A stretch of 64,000 bases of DNA, taken from assembly GCF_015291745.1 (NCBI RefSeq), contig NZ_CP030059.1, positions 4,305,501 to 4,369,500 on the forward strand. Direction: 5' to 3'. Under the pieces are notes generated by a model, which saw nothing but the letters and a program-made list of their open reading frames with translations, was not told the origin of the DNA and did not search any database. The DNA comes from Bradyrhizobium sp. CCBAU 53351 (lineage in GTDB: Bacteria; Pseudomonadota; Alphaproteobacteria; Rhizobiales; Xanthobacteraceae). Below are positions 54,944-63,043 of the stretch, in pieces. Positions within the stretch are counted from its first letter, which is position 1, and the number at the start of each line of letters is the position of its first letter. A program made the position numbers and the translations under genes.

Positions 54944-56101
54944 TTAAACGGTGAGTGAGGTCTCGAGCCAGTATGTCAAGGACGTGCTGGCACGCCATCC
55001 CGTGGGAGAGCTCTCGTCCCGCTCAGCCGAGAACTCCGCATAGCCATTCAGTCGTTCGAGCTCTCCTGTTCCCGAACCGCCCACGATCTCCCAACGGCCG
55101 CGCACGACCGGGCCCCGCTCCATGGCCCCCTCGGCCTTTAGCAGAAATGATCCCTTCAGGCCCCCGATTGAGCCTGCGATGCGCTCATAGCAGATCAAGG
55201 TGCCCGTGCCGTCGGGACGTTCGAGCCTCAAGTGCGTGGCCCTCCCTTCGCCGACGATACCGCCGATAAACTTTTCCACCAGGCGTGTCTCGACTATGGC
55301 AAGGCCGCTCGCGTCCGCCTCGCTGAGAACTGACCTGTCGTACTTCTCGACCTCGACCTTGCTCGCTACAGTGCGAGGCGCGCAGCTCCCCTCTCCGGGG
55401 GCCACCAGGCCGCCCTGAGACCTTGGAGCGGATCGCAACTCACTTTCAAGAGCAATCGTCCCTTGCCAGGCTCTCACCGTCGAGTACTCGGCGAGCACAC
55501 GCAAAGCCTCGTGCATCTCGGCTGCTGTGATGCCTGCCCGAAGCGCCATACAAACGTGCGCTGCAAAGGCCTGTCCGAGAGTTCCGCTCACAACATCGAT
55601 CGCAAAACTGGCAAACAGGCGCTCGCGGTGGTCCAGGCCGGGTCGTGCCCAAAGCTCAGACGATTGTTTTTCGATTGCAAGGGCAAGCTTGGGATCGGCA
55701 GATCTGAGTGCTTCAAGAGCATGTGCCGGGTATGGCGTTGCGGGATGAGGCGATGGACGGCGTGCTGCATGGCTGTCGGGGCTATGGCCGAGTTCTGCAA
55801 CCACCTCCGCCAGTCGCTCGAATGCCCGCGAGACCGGATTGAGACCGGCCGCTGGCGCCACATGACGCAACAGCTCGCGCAGGTCTTCAACACACATCTC
55901 GGCCTTGCTCAAGGCCATGGCTACATGCAGCTCGAACGGGAGACCAAGCTCGTGCACCGCAACATCTCCAGCAATAAGCAGGCACGCCTTTTCACGCATT
56001 GAGAGCTGCGACAGCGACCAGATGCTGCGAGCGGCCTCAAGCCCCATGGATCCGAAAACAGGGTCAAGCCGCAGGACACGGTCGGGGGACACTAGCTCCA
56101 T
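54944..56101 (-). CDS. Double CMD-like plus DUF3224 domain protein
   Basis: A 385-residue fusion. Residues ~15-100 and ~125-220 look like two all-helical carboxymuconolactone-decarboxylase-type repeats (SMREKACLLIAGDVAVHELGL and DHRERLFASFAIDVVSG), neither with a clear CxxC. Residues ~250-385 resemble DUF3224, a small beta-barrel usually found alone and of unknown function (SGLAIVETRLVEKFIGGIVGEG, FLLKAEGAMERGPVVRGRW). AAGGAG precedes the ATG. Fusion of CMD-like and DUF3224 parts near an ECF41 gene fits that sigma group's known habit of pairing with CMD or related small enzymes. Confidence 0.72.
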   Translation of the reverse strand: MELVSPDRVLRLDPVFGSMGLEAARSIWSLSQLSMREKACLLIAGDVAVHELGLPFELHVAMALSKAEMCVEDLRELLRHVAPAAGLNPVSRAFERLAEVVAELGHSPDSHAARRPSPHPATPYPAHALEALRSADPKLALAIEKQSSELWARPGLDHRERLFASFAIDVVSGTLGQAFAAHVCMALRAGITAAEMHEALRVLAEYSTVRAWQGTIALESELRSAPRSQGGLVAPGEGSCAPRTVASKVEVEKYDRSVLSEADASGLAIVETRLVEKFIGGIVGEGRATHLRLERPDGTGTLICYERIAGSIGGLKGSFLLKAEGAMERGPVVRGRWEIVGGSGTGELERLNGYAEFSAERDESSPTGWRASTSLTYWLETSLTV

Positions 56102-56148
56102 AACGCACTCCTTGTCGTTGATGTGACGGGGTTCGCAACGGTCTTCGA

Positions 56149-56847
56149 TTAGTAGATGCCCGGCAACAGTCGGGCCGTGCGAACTCGATAGGTCCGGTAT
56201 TGCTCACCAAACGCGCCGATCAGCAGGGCTTCTTCGGCATCCATCCGCGCGATCACCGGCACGACTGTCGCCGCTGCCAGCAACACGCCCGCAAGTGAGC
56301 GGAAGGCAAGGGCCCAGCCCAGGACACATAGAAGCATGCCGAGATAACTTGGATGACGGATCCAGCGATAGGGCCCGGTGGTGACGAGACGGTGTTCTGG
56401 CTGGATCGCGACAAGTCCACTGAAGCGATTCCCAAGGACGAATACGGGCCACAGTCTCAGCACTCCGCCCATCGTATAGATAACCACGCCACACCAGCGC
56501 GTTGTGTCGCCATCAATCGTACCCCAGTCCAATCGGTCCGTGAGAGCCGGTAGCCAGCCGATCAGAATGCCGAAGGCCGCGAAAACGGCAAGGACCCAGC
56601 GGTTTGACCGATCCTCACGCACGCCAGGGCTTAAATTGCCGGCGGTGAACATGGATGCGATCGTCAGCACGACCGTGACCACTGTCAGCACGGTGAGGGG
56701 TGCATGGGAAAAGAACGGGCGCAGCCCACCGCGCCCCAGAATGGCCAGGGCGATAAACGCGGCAGTCCCCAGCCCTGCCGTGATGAGGAGGAGCAGCGAG
56801 TGCAAATTGCTCATCTGGATCCGCTGTGAGGACGATCGAGCCTGCAT
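56149..56847 (-). CDS. Isoprenylcysteine carboxyl methyltransferase-like membrane protein
   Basis: A 232-residue integral membrane methyltransferase of the ICMT/PEMT superfamily. Five or six hydrophobic helices are followed by the conserved C-terminal motif: HRLVTTGPYRWIRHPSYLGMLLCVLGWAL, then RMDAEEALLIGAFGEQYRTYRVRTARLLP. This G-P-Y-x-x-x-R-H-P-x-Y signature binds SAM in the membrane. In bacteria the substrate is usually unknown, probably a lipid. ATG 56847 has GAGGAAAG upstream and lies three bases after the DUF1772-like gene. Confidence 0.9.
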   Translation of the reverse strand: MQARSSSQRIQMSNLHSLLLLITAGLGTAAFIALAILGRGGLRPFFSHAPLTVLTVVTVVLTIASMFTAGNLSPGVREDRSNRWVLAVFAAFGILIGWLPALTDRLDWGTIDGDTTRWCGVVIYTMGGVLRLWPVFVLGNRFSGLVAIQPEHRLVTTGPYRWIRHPSYLGMLLCVLGWALAFRSLAGVLLAAATVVPVIARMDAEEALLIGAFGEQYRTYRVRTARLLPGIY

Positions 56848-56850
56848 TCG

Positions 56851-57357
56851 TCAGACTTTCCTCGTGGGTTGACTGCTCCCCCGGACTCCCGACAGGACTG
56901 CGCACAGCGCCAGCACCAACGCCAACAATGTCAGCGTCGCACTCGCCGCGTGCCCATATTCCCATTGCAGGCGGGCCACGCCGAGATTTGCCGGTATTTC
57001 GGTCCAATTCCGTGTGAGGGCGTTCATCGGATAGATAAAGCACCAGAAGATGACCTGGGCACCAATGAGTAAGGCAAGCGCTCCCAGCGAAAGCCAGCGC
57101 GCGACGGGAATGTCCCACATAGCGATGGCGTGGCCGAGCGTGCAGCCAACCGCGATGACGATCGCGACACCAAAGAAGGCCCAGCCATCATAAGCCCTTT
57201 GCATCGTCATGTAGTCGACCGACGACATCTTCAATTTGTTGAACATTTCAAAGAAGTGGGCGCCTTCCGGGATGAGGTAGATGGCAACCGAGATAACGGT
57301 CGTGATTCGAAGCAGGTCGGTCCCATATCTCCCTTGGCCGTTGGCACCCTCAGGCAT
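56851..57357 (-). CDS. DUF1772-like membrane protein
   Basis: A 168-residue protein with four predicted membrane helices, similar in plan to the DUF1772/anthrone-oxygenase-like family (LIPEGAHFFEMFNKLKM, then LIGAQVIFWCFIYPMNALTRNW). Functions of these proteins are not established. ATG 57357 overlaps the sigma-factor stop (ATGCCTGA), so it is translationally coupled to it. DUF1772 genes are known companions of ECF41-type sigma factors in some bacteria as I recall, which supports a joint operon. Confidence 0.75.
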   Translation of the reverse strand: MPEGANGQGRYGTDLLRITTVISVAIYLIPEGAHFFEMFNKLKMSSVDYMTMQRAYDGWAFFGVAIVIAVGCTLGHAIAMWDIPVARWLSLGALALLIGAQVIFWCFIYPMNALTRNWTEIPANLGVARLQWEYGHAASATLTLLALVLALCAVLSGVRGSSQPTRKV

Positions 57358-58282
57358 CGTGGGGCCCTTTACTGTTGGCAACATGCGTCAGCTTGTCCGG
57401 ATTCCGAACGACGTAAACCCTGCCGATCCTGCCGGTCACGATCTCGAGGGCGATGGTGAGAAGTTCTCCATTTGCTAAAGTTGCCACGCATCCAGGGAGC
57501 CCGTTGATCATCGCAGGACGCAGGTCGACAACAGGTTGCACGCGCTTGCGCGCCAGACCGGCGAAAAGCGCAATGATCCTGGGGCGTCCGACGATCGGAT
57601 TGAGAGCGGCTCGTCGCTTGCCGCCACCGTCCGTGTACAGCACGGCGTCGTTTGAGAGGATATTCGCCAGGCCATCGACGTTGCCGGTCCGATAGGCCGT
57701 CATGAACGCCTCGAGGATTTCATTTCCTTTGTCAGGTTCAACCTCGAATCGTGGTCGCGACTCCCGGATGTGCGCACGCGCTCGCGCGGCGAGTTGCCGG
57801 CACGTTACCTGATTGCGTCCGAGCAGCCGGGCAACCTCCTCGAACTCGACATCAAAGACGTCATGCAACAGAAAGGCGGCCCGCTCGAGGGGTGAAAGCC
57901 GTTCCAGGGCCAACATCAATCCGATGGACAAATCGGAGGCATAGTCGCTCGCCGTCCCCGCGCCCAAGGTCTCGGCATCCAGCACGGGCTCCGGCAACCA
58001 TGGGCCGACATAGGTCTCACGCTTTACGCGGGCGGATTTCATCTGATCAAGACAGATGCGAGTGACGACCTTTGCCAGGAACGCTCGCGGCGACTCGACC
58101 CTCGCCCTGTCGGTACCGTGCCATCGAAGGTAGGCTTCCTGCACAGCATCCTCGGCTTCAGTCAACGAGCCAAGCATCCGGTACGCCAAACCGGTCAAAT
58201 AGCGACGGTGCTTTTCGAACTGGTCTGCCGCCCTGCGCCCGCTCTCTTCAGGCGAGCTTTGCTCCTGTAAGGGGTCCGTCAT
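57350..58282 (-). CDS. ECF41-group sigma factor with C-terminal SnoaL-like domain
   Basis: A 310-residue extracytoplasmic-function sigma factor. Region 2 (residues ~20-95) reads LTGLAYRMLGSLTEAEDAVQEAYLRW and AKVVTRICLDQMKSARVKRE. Region 4 (~125-180) contains LERLSPLERAAFLLHDVFD and EEVARLLGRNQVTCRQLAARAR. The C-terminal ~105 residues form a SnoaL-like domain ending VYVVRNPDKLTHV, whose NPDKL motif is diagnostic of ECF41. In this group the extension, not an anti-sigma factor, modulates activity. GGGAG precedes the ATG. Directly upstream is its usual partner, a CMD gene, here broken. Confidence 0.93.
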   Translation of the reverse strand: MTDPLQEQSSPEESGRRAADQFEKHRRYLTGLAYRMLGSLTEAEDAVQEAYLRWHGTDRARVESPRAFLAKVVTRICLDQMKSARVKRETYVGPWLPEPVLDAETLGAGTASDYASDLSIGLMLALERLSPLERAAFLLHDVFDVEFEEVARLLGRNQVTCRQLAARARAHIRESRPRFEVEPDKGNEILEAFMTAYRTGNVDGLANILSNDAVLYTDGGGKRRAALNPIVGRPRIIALFAGLARKRVQPVVDLRPAMINGLPGCVATLANGELLTIALEIVTGRIGRVYVVRNPDKLTHVANSKGPHDA

Positions 58283-58315
58283 GGTGCACTCCCGAGGAAG
58301 TGATCGAGCTGAAAC

Positions 58316-58767
58316 TCAGTTGGCTTGGGGTTCGTCTGGATGGTGAGCGCGCGCTCCTATGGCAAGGCGGTTGAAGGCATTGATGAGCGCGATTGCAACG
58401 GAGAGCGCGATGATCTCGTCCTGGGAGAAGCATCGCTGCACTTCTTCGAACAACTTCATCGGGCGCGTGAGTTTCTGCAATCCGCGTCAAGCTCTCCGTG
58501 CAACGCAAGCGCCGCCCGCTCCAGGTCCGAGAACAGCGCCGACTCGCACCAGGCGTCCAGCAGGAGAAGCCGGGTAGGACTCTCGCCGTGCTTGAGCGCC
58601 TCGCCGCTGTGCATGTGCAGACAGAAATTGCACCCGTTGATCTGGGAAGCTCTCACCTTAACCAGTGCGATCAGCTTCGGATCGAGAAGGCTCGCCGCCC
58701 ATTGATTGGCGGCGCGCATAGCCTCAATCCCCTCATTCGGGCTTGCAAGATTGATGCGGGGTTTCAT
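58316..58767 (-). pseudogene. Carboxymuconolactone decarboxylase (AhpD-like) gene with two frameshifts
   Basis: The start is good: ATG 58767 after AGGAGG, then MKPRINLASPNEGIEAM and SQINGCNFCLHMHSGEA with the CxxC site. Near 58490-58507 the frame shifts to ESLTRIAETHAPDEV, and near 58444-58460 it shifts again to LFEEVQRCFSQDEIIALSV and on to AIALINAFNRLAIGAR, ending at TGA 58318-58316. All three pieces join into one ~150-residue CMD of normal length. Both shifts go the same way (+1 or -2), so they do not cancel. It lies 33 bases before the ECF41 gene. It may be real decay or sequencing error. Confidence 0.85.
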
Positions 58768-58800
58768 TTGGCGGCCTCCTTGACTGTCTAATGACAAAGA

Positions 58801-58826
58801 GACGACCGACGGCATCGATCGTGACA
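58801..58826 (-). promoter_or_regulatory. ECF41-like promoter upstream of CMD-sigma operon
   Basis: Minus strand: TGTCACG (58826-58820), 15 bases, CGTC (58804-58801), one mismatch from the pattern seen at the three other sites. It lies 33 bases before the CMD start codon, so the sigma factor may drive its own operon. Confidence 0.6.
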
Positions 58827-58954
58827 TGTGCATTGCCTGGAAAAACAGGGCTGCTTTGCAAAACGTTCCAGGCTCATGCGGATTGCCAGGAGCCGCTTCC
58901 CTTCTCCCTCCGGCAACGCCGTCATCTTTGCCAGCGAAGCTCGATTGCAGGGTG

Positions 58955-59582
58955 TTAACGGATATCGTGCCGGGATCCAGCCCGTTCGGGGATCGATCTT
59001 CCCCTGGCCAATTGCCAGGCCGTTTCGGCCACCCGCCGGCCAAGGAACCTGGCCGTGTCCAAGTCTGATCGGGGCGGAGCCAGATCCGGACCCTGATCCA
59101 CGTTGGATTGGGCTCCTGCTCCAAGCCAGATTCCAAGCCGGTTCCGCTCTTCGTCGGATCCCTGAGATGAGTTGTTGGCGGGAGGAAGCCCCAGATTGAT
59201 CCAATGCATCCCATGCTGGGCGGCAAATAGCGATAGCTGTACAAGAGTCGAGAGCTTGTCTCCGGAACGGGCTCCAGAATTGGTAAAACCTGCAGCAAGC
59301 TTTCCGGACCAGGCGAAGCCCTTGGCCAGGACCGGCCGGGACGTGGCTTCCTGAAACGCCTTAAATTCCGCCGACGCACTTCCCATATAGGTCGGCGCAC
59401 CGAATATGATGGCTTCGCACACCTCAAGGTCGATCCACCGCTGCTGCGGCTTCGATTACGTCCATGAGCAGTGCGTTGACACCCCGCACTTCCGCAGCTC
59501 CGTCTCGTACTGCTTCCGCTTGTTTTTTCGTGTGGCCGAAGCCGCTGTGATAGACGACAGCGACATTGATTGTCGATTCCAT
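58955..59582 (-). pseudogene. Flavodoxin / NAD(P)H:quinone oxidoreductase-like gene with frameshift
   Basis: ATG 59582, preceded by GGAAGAGG, starts STINVAVVYHSGFGHTKKQA, the FMN-phosphate loop of WrbA/flavodoxin-type reductases. This frame stops at TGA 59426-59424. Shifting frame near 59420-59435 continues as LEVCEAIIFGAPTYMGS, then LAAGFTNSGARSGDKLSTL, AAQHGMHWINLGLPP and ARFLGRRVAETAWQLARGR to the stop at 58955. Joined, it is a ~208-residue flavodoxin-family reductase of normal length. It reduces quinones or similar compounds when intact. Real decay or a base-calling error are both possible. Confidence 0.85.
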
Positions 59583-59731
59583 TACAGTCACCTCTTCCTG
59601 CATACTGACTGTTCAAGTACGCCGCCTTGCCGCTCTGCTTTCGTTCATCGTCATCTACGAGCTTCGGCGGATGACATTCGGCGGCGAAACTGACCAGACC
59701 GTCGGTTCTGGGCACGATCGCGCGACATGAT

Positions 59732-60577
59732 CTATTTGCCGGGTGAAGAACCGCGTGAGGCGAGCAACTCTTCGGGATCGGCAAATTTCGCCGGCCGAAC
59801 AGCCAGATTCGCAGCAACAGCCTCGATGTGATCCGGCGAGCCGATCAGGGCGTGTTGCTCCCGTCTCTCGCTCGCAAGACCCGCGCCTGCATCACAAGTA
59901 ACGGCTTCGTTCAGGAGCCGCTTCGCGGCGCGGATTGCGAACGGGCTCCGGGTGGCGATTTCACGTGCGGTCTTCATAGCGGCCGCGTGGGGATTATCGA
60001 CCACACGCGTGACGAGCCTGTAAGAAACAGCCTCTTCAGGACTGAAGATTCGACCGGTATAGGTCAGCTCCCTGACGACATCTTCCGCAGCAAGGTGACG
60101 CATCAGTTGCGTGCCCGACATGTCGGGCACCAAGCCCCACTTCGACTCGAGCACCGCCAGTTTGGTTCCCGGCGCCACGTAACGAATATCCGCACCGAGA
60201 GCGATCTGGAAGCCGCCACCGAACGCCAGGCCATGAACCGCCGCGATCACCGGCACGGGAAGCTGCCGCCATAACCAGACGACATGTTGAGCCCAACTAG
60301 CGATGCCGTGGGACGCTTGAGTAAGATCCGCAAACGGCAGCAAGCTTTCGCCTCGAGAAATTGCATCGAGCCGTTCGACATCCAGACCGGCGCAGAAGGC
60401 ACGGCCTTCGCCGGACAGCACGACTGCTCGAACTGTTCTGTCGCGACTGAGCCGCTCACCCGCCTCTGCGAGGGCCATGAACATGGAGGGATCCAGAGCA
60501 TTCATCTTTTCGGGACGATTCATGCGCACGTCAGCAACACTCTCTTCTACGACGATGGTCACGCGATCGTCCGTCAT
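59732..60577 (-). CDS. Crotonase / enoyl-CoA hydratase-isomerase family protein
   Basis: A 281-residue crotonase-fold enzyme acting on acyl-CoA. It has RMNRPEKMNALDPSMF, LSGEGRAFCAGLDVERLD (the first oxyanion-hole loop) and VIAAVHGLAFGGGFQIALGADIRYVA (the second oxyanion-hole and catalytic loop). WGLVPDMSGTQLM then YTGRIFSPEEAVSYRLV are usual. The ATG at 60577 has GGAG upstream. A consensus ECF41-type promoter lies about 165 bases upstream on the same strand (60743-60769). It may be co-transcribed with the flavodoxin-like remnant downstream. Confidence 0.92.
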   Translation of the reverse strand: MTDDRVTIVVEESVADVRMNRPEKMNALDPSMFMALAEAGERLSRDRTVRAVVLSGEGRAFCAGLDVERLDAISRGESLLPFADLTQASHGIASWAQHVVWLWRQLPVPVIAAVHGLAFGGGFQIALGADIRYVAPGTKLAVLESKWGLVPDMSGTQLMRHLAAEDVVRELTYTGRIFSPEEAVSYRLVTRVVDNPHAAAMKTAREIATRSPFAIRAAKRLLNEAVTCDAGAGLASERREQHALIGSPDHIEAVAANLAVRPAKFADPEELLASRGSSPGK

Positions 60578-60674
60578 TGGGGCATCTCCGCGCTGGTACA
60601 ACTCGAGCTAACTTCCTCGATGGACGAAACGATCGCGACAAGGGAACCGCCCGACCAACAAAGGGGAACAACCC

Positions 60675-60692
60675 GGTGAGGATGCCCTCACC
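60675..60692. other. Perfect inverted repeat in crotonase leader
   Basis: GGTGAGG - ATGC - CCTCACC, a perfect seven-base-pair hairpin with a four-base loop, lies between the ECF41-type promoter and the crotonase start codon. It could be an operator or a structured part of the leader transcript. Confidence 0.4.
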
Positions 60693-60742
60693 GAATGCTC
60701 TCCCTCGACCGCTGTTGACCCGTCTTATCCATCAAAAACACT

Positions 60743-60769
60743 GACGAGGTGGACGCAGGTGCTGTGACA
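60743..60769 (-). promoter_or_regulatory. ECF41-type promoter upstream of crotonase gene
   Basis: Minus strand: TGTCACA (60769-60763), exactly 16 bases, CGTC (60746-60743). Both boxes and the spacing match the site at 52706-52732. The crotonase start is about 165 bases downstream, leaving a long leader. The rest of the 60578-61001 gap holds no gene that I can see. Confidence 0.75.
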
Positions 60770-61001
60770 CGCCCGCGCAAAATTTTGTCAGGCAGCGAAC
60801 CCAAAAGCGCGCTCTGTCAGCACCAATCCTACAGTGAAAGGAGGGACCATCGACCCAAGGCTGTTGGCGCGTGCAATTCAGCCCCTTTGACCAGATAATT
60901 AGTCTATGCTAATCATTAGTCCCAACTTATTATCTCCTTGTATGCGGTTTGGCGGGCGGACAAGGTCCCCCTCCCCAGACTGCAGGCGTCAGAGCTTAGC
61001 C

Positions 61002-61313
61002 ATGGTCAAAGATAGTGCGCAGCTTGCCGCCCTGGGGGATCCCACGCGAAGGCGAATATTCGAACTCGTGGGAACGCGGCCTCGCACTGTCGCTGAAATC
61101 ACTCGAGAACTAACGGTCTCCCAGTCAGCCGTCTCCCAGCACCTCAAGGTTCTGCGCGAATCCCGTCTGGTTCGTGCCGAGCCGAAAGGTGCCAGCAACG
61201 TTTATCACATTGACCCGGCCGGGCTCGGCCAGATGCGCGCCTGGCTCGACCGGTTCTGGAGCAACACGTTGGCGGCTTACAAGGTAGCTGTCGAGAAATC
61301 ACGAGAGGACTAG
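61002..61313 (+). CDS. ArsR-family winged-helix transcriptional regulator
   Basis: A 103-residue regulator: LAALGDPTRRRIFELVG, then TVAEITRELTVSQSAVSQHLKVLRESRLVRAEPKGASNVYHI, the full ArsR helix-turn-helix and wing. No cysteine metal site is seen, so it is probably of the non-metal class that partners with SRPBCC proteins. ATG 61002 is chosen to match the family start; the frame is open to 60906. The next gene begins one base after its stop, forming the common ArsR-SRPBCC pair. It likely autoregulates this operon. Confidence 0.92.
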   Translation: MVKDSAQLAALGDPTRRRIFELVGTRPRTVAEITRELTVSQSAVSQHLKVLRESRLVRAEPKGASNVYHIDPAGLGQMRAWLDRFWSNTLAAYKVAVEKSRED

Positions 61314-61314
61314 C

Positions 61315-61800
61315 ATGAGCAGACACATATCGGCCGCACCCATCAAACAATCAATCGTGGTTGATGTCCCTATCGAGCGTGCGTTCAAGGTTTTCACTGA
61401 AGACTTCGGCAGCTTCAAACCACGCGAGCACAATCTGCTTTCTGTTCCCATAGCAGAGACGGTATTCGAGCCACGTGTGGGCGGTCACGTTTATGATCGT
61501 GGTATCGATGGCAGCGAGTGCCGCTGGGCGCGTGTGTTGGCTTTCGAGCCGCCTAATCGTGTGCTTCTGAGTTGGGACATCAGCCCACGCTGGCAACTCG
61601 AGACCAATCCCGACAAGACCAGTGAGTGGGAGGTGCGGTTCATCGCCGAGACGCAAAACCGGACCCGCCTGGAGCTTGAGCATCGTCACCTCGAACGCCA
61701 TGGCGAAGGTTGGGAAGGCGTCCGCGAAGGCGTCAAGGGCGATCAGGGTTGGCCCCTCTATCTGAAAAGGTACCGCCAGCGGATCGCCGGTGAGGCTTGA
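61315..61800 (+). CDS. SRPBCC (AHSA1/START-like) domain protein
   Basis: A 161-residue ligand-binding fold protein. VVDVPIERAFKVFTEDFGSF opens the helix-grip domain, followed by VFEPRVGGHVYDRG, WARVLAFEPPNRVLLSWDI and VRFIAETQNRTRLELEHRHLERHGEGWE, typical of the AHSA1 family. These proteins bind hydrophobic ligands, and many are encoded after an ArsR regulator as here. Its ATG lies one base after the regulator stop (TAGCATG), so the two are coupled. Confidence 0.92.
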   Translation: MSRHISAAPIKQSIVVDVPIERAFKVFTEDFGSFKPREHNLLSVPIAETVFEPRVGGHVYDRGIDGSECRWARVLAFEPPNRVLLSWDISPRWQLETNPDKTSEWEVRFIAETQNRTRLELEHRHLERHGEGWEGVREGVKGDQGWPLYLKRYRQRIAGEA

Positions 61801-61845
61801 TGCTCGCCTTCTCCCTGCGTCCCTATCGTAATTGCGGAGGCCCTC

Positions 61846-62259
61846 ATGGCAACTTATTCGTTGAGTGTTATCGGAGTACTTCTCCTCTGCCTCATATCCA
61901 TTTTGCTGGCGATTCATTCGGGATCGTCCAAAGGCAGGGCGGGCGTCCTCTCCGGACCTGTCCTGCCGGCCGACGACGAAAACTTGTTGTACCGGATTGA
62001 TCGCGTGCACATGAACGCGGTGGAGGCGCTGCCACCTTTTGTGGTCCCAGCCGTTCTGGCCATGATGGTAGGAGTCAGACCCGGCACACTTGCGACGCTC
62101 GTATGGATCTACGTTGCGATTCGTCTGATACACGTTGTGGTCTATTTGCGCGGCGGCAAAGCTGCCAAAGGCGGCAGCATCAGAACCATTCTCTATGTTT
62201 CAGGAGCGGCTGTGACTGTTATTCTAATTGCGACCACCGCCGTGGCAGCGATCGGCTGA
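61846..62259 (+). CDS. MAPEG family membrane protein
   Basis: A 137-residue protein with four predicted membrane helices. It resembles the MAPEG superfamily (membrane-associated proteins in eicosanoid and glutathione metabolism): LYRIDRVHMNAVEALPPFVVPAVLAMMVG holds the conserved E-x-x-P core, and WIYVAIRLIHVVVYL the R-x-x-H region. Members often conjugate glutathione or reduce peroxides. It follows the ArsR-SRPBCC pair on the same strand after 45 bases, so it may share their operon and a detoxification role. Confidence 0.88.
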   Translation: MATYSLSVIGVLLLCLISILLAIHSGSSKGRAGVLSGPVLPADDENLLYRIDRVHMNAVEALPPFVVPAVLAMMVGVRPGTLATLVWIYVAIRLIHVVVYLRGGKAAKGGSIRTILYVSGAAVTVILIATTAVAAIG

Positions 62260-63043
62260 CATACCAAACAAAGCGACAGCTGAGCCCCCGAGAAATGCGG
62301 CTGCTTGCGAGCTCTCGTGGTCCAGTTGTCCCTTTTGCGCTAACAGCTGCTAATCTGTTGGCGAATGCTCGTACATGGAGTTCTAAGCGGCACCACCAGA
62401 AGTGCGAAATCGTGGAGGATCGTAAACTGGCGTACCAAATCGTACGATTGATGGCGGAGGAGTCCCCCGATTCAACTGCTCCGTTGCGAGGTGGACGGGT
62501 CAAGCTGCGCAATGAGGGAGTGACGATCTTCATCTCCGACAACTGAGTCAGCCCGTCCCTACTCTCCTGTCCCCAGACCCCGGAAATTTCTGTCTTCCAA
62601 AGCGCCAACCGAAGGGTCCCACCTTCCCATAGAAGGACTGCTGACATTGGCTTCGCAGGATTTTCTTTGATCTGCCGGTGCACACGTCGTGCACACGTCG
62701 CCTTCTAACCGTATGAAAGACTTAAACTCTCGCTCCAATCCATCATGCGGTCGCGGTGCCCCTCGGCGTGGACGATCAGGTCGGCGCCGTCAGCACGGTA
62801 TAAAGCGGCTTGCCGGCCACCAAATGGTCCTGGCTGTCCTGAACCGCGCGGCGCACGCAATTCCTTTGATACGACACGGTTCGTGCTGCAAGCGTGGCAT
62901 CCTAGATTCGACAATGATCGCCGACATCAGTGGCTTGGGCAGCAACTCGAGGAGTGCGCCACGGGCTGGTCATGCGAGCGGATCATCACCCATTGCTCGC
63001 CGGTCCGACATATCGATCCGCCGTGGCTTCAGAAGCCTCTCCT
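62260..63043. other. Gene-poor region with short direct repeat
   Basis: 784 bases with no secure gene. At 62678-62699 the 11-base unit GTGCACACGTC occurs twice in tandem. A minus-strand frame at 62705-62914 (69 residues) looks like a protein tail but lacks a start context and may be decayed sequence linked to the broken sigma gene upstream of it. I see no RNA gene. Confidence 0.4.

Noticed and set aside
58456..59817. A 453-residue minus-strand open frame
   Set aside because: Only its last ~103 residues are a real protein piece (the start of the CMD gene). The rest is an off-frame reading through the flavodoxin-like remnant, which has its own start and motifs.
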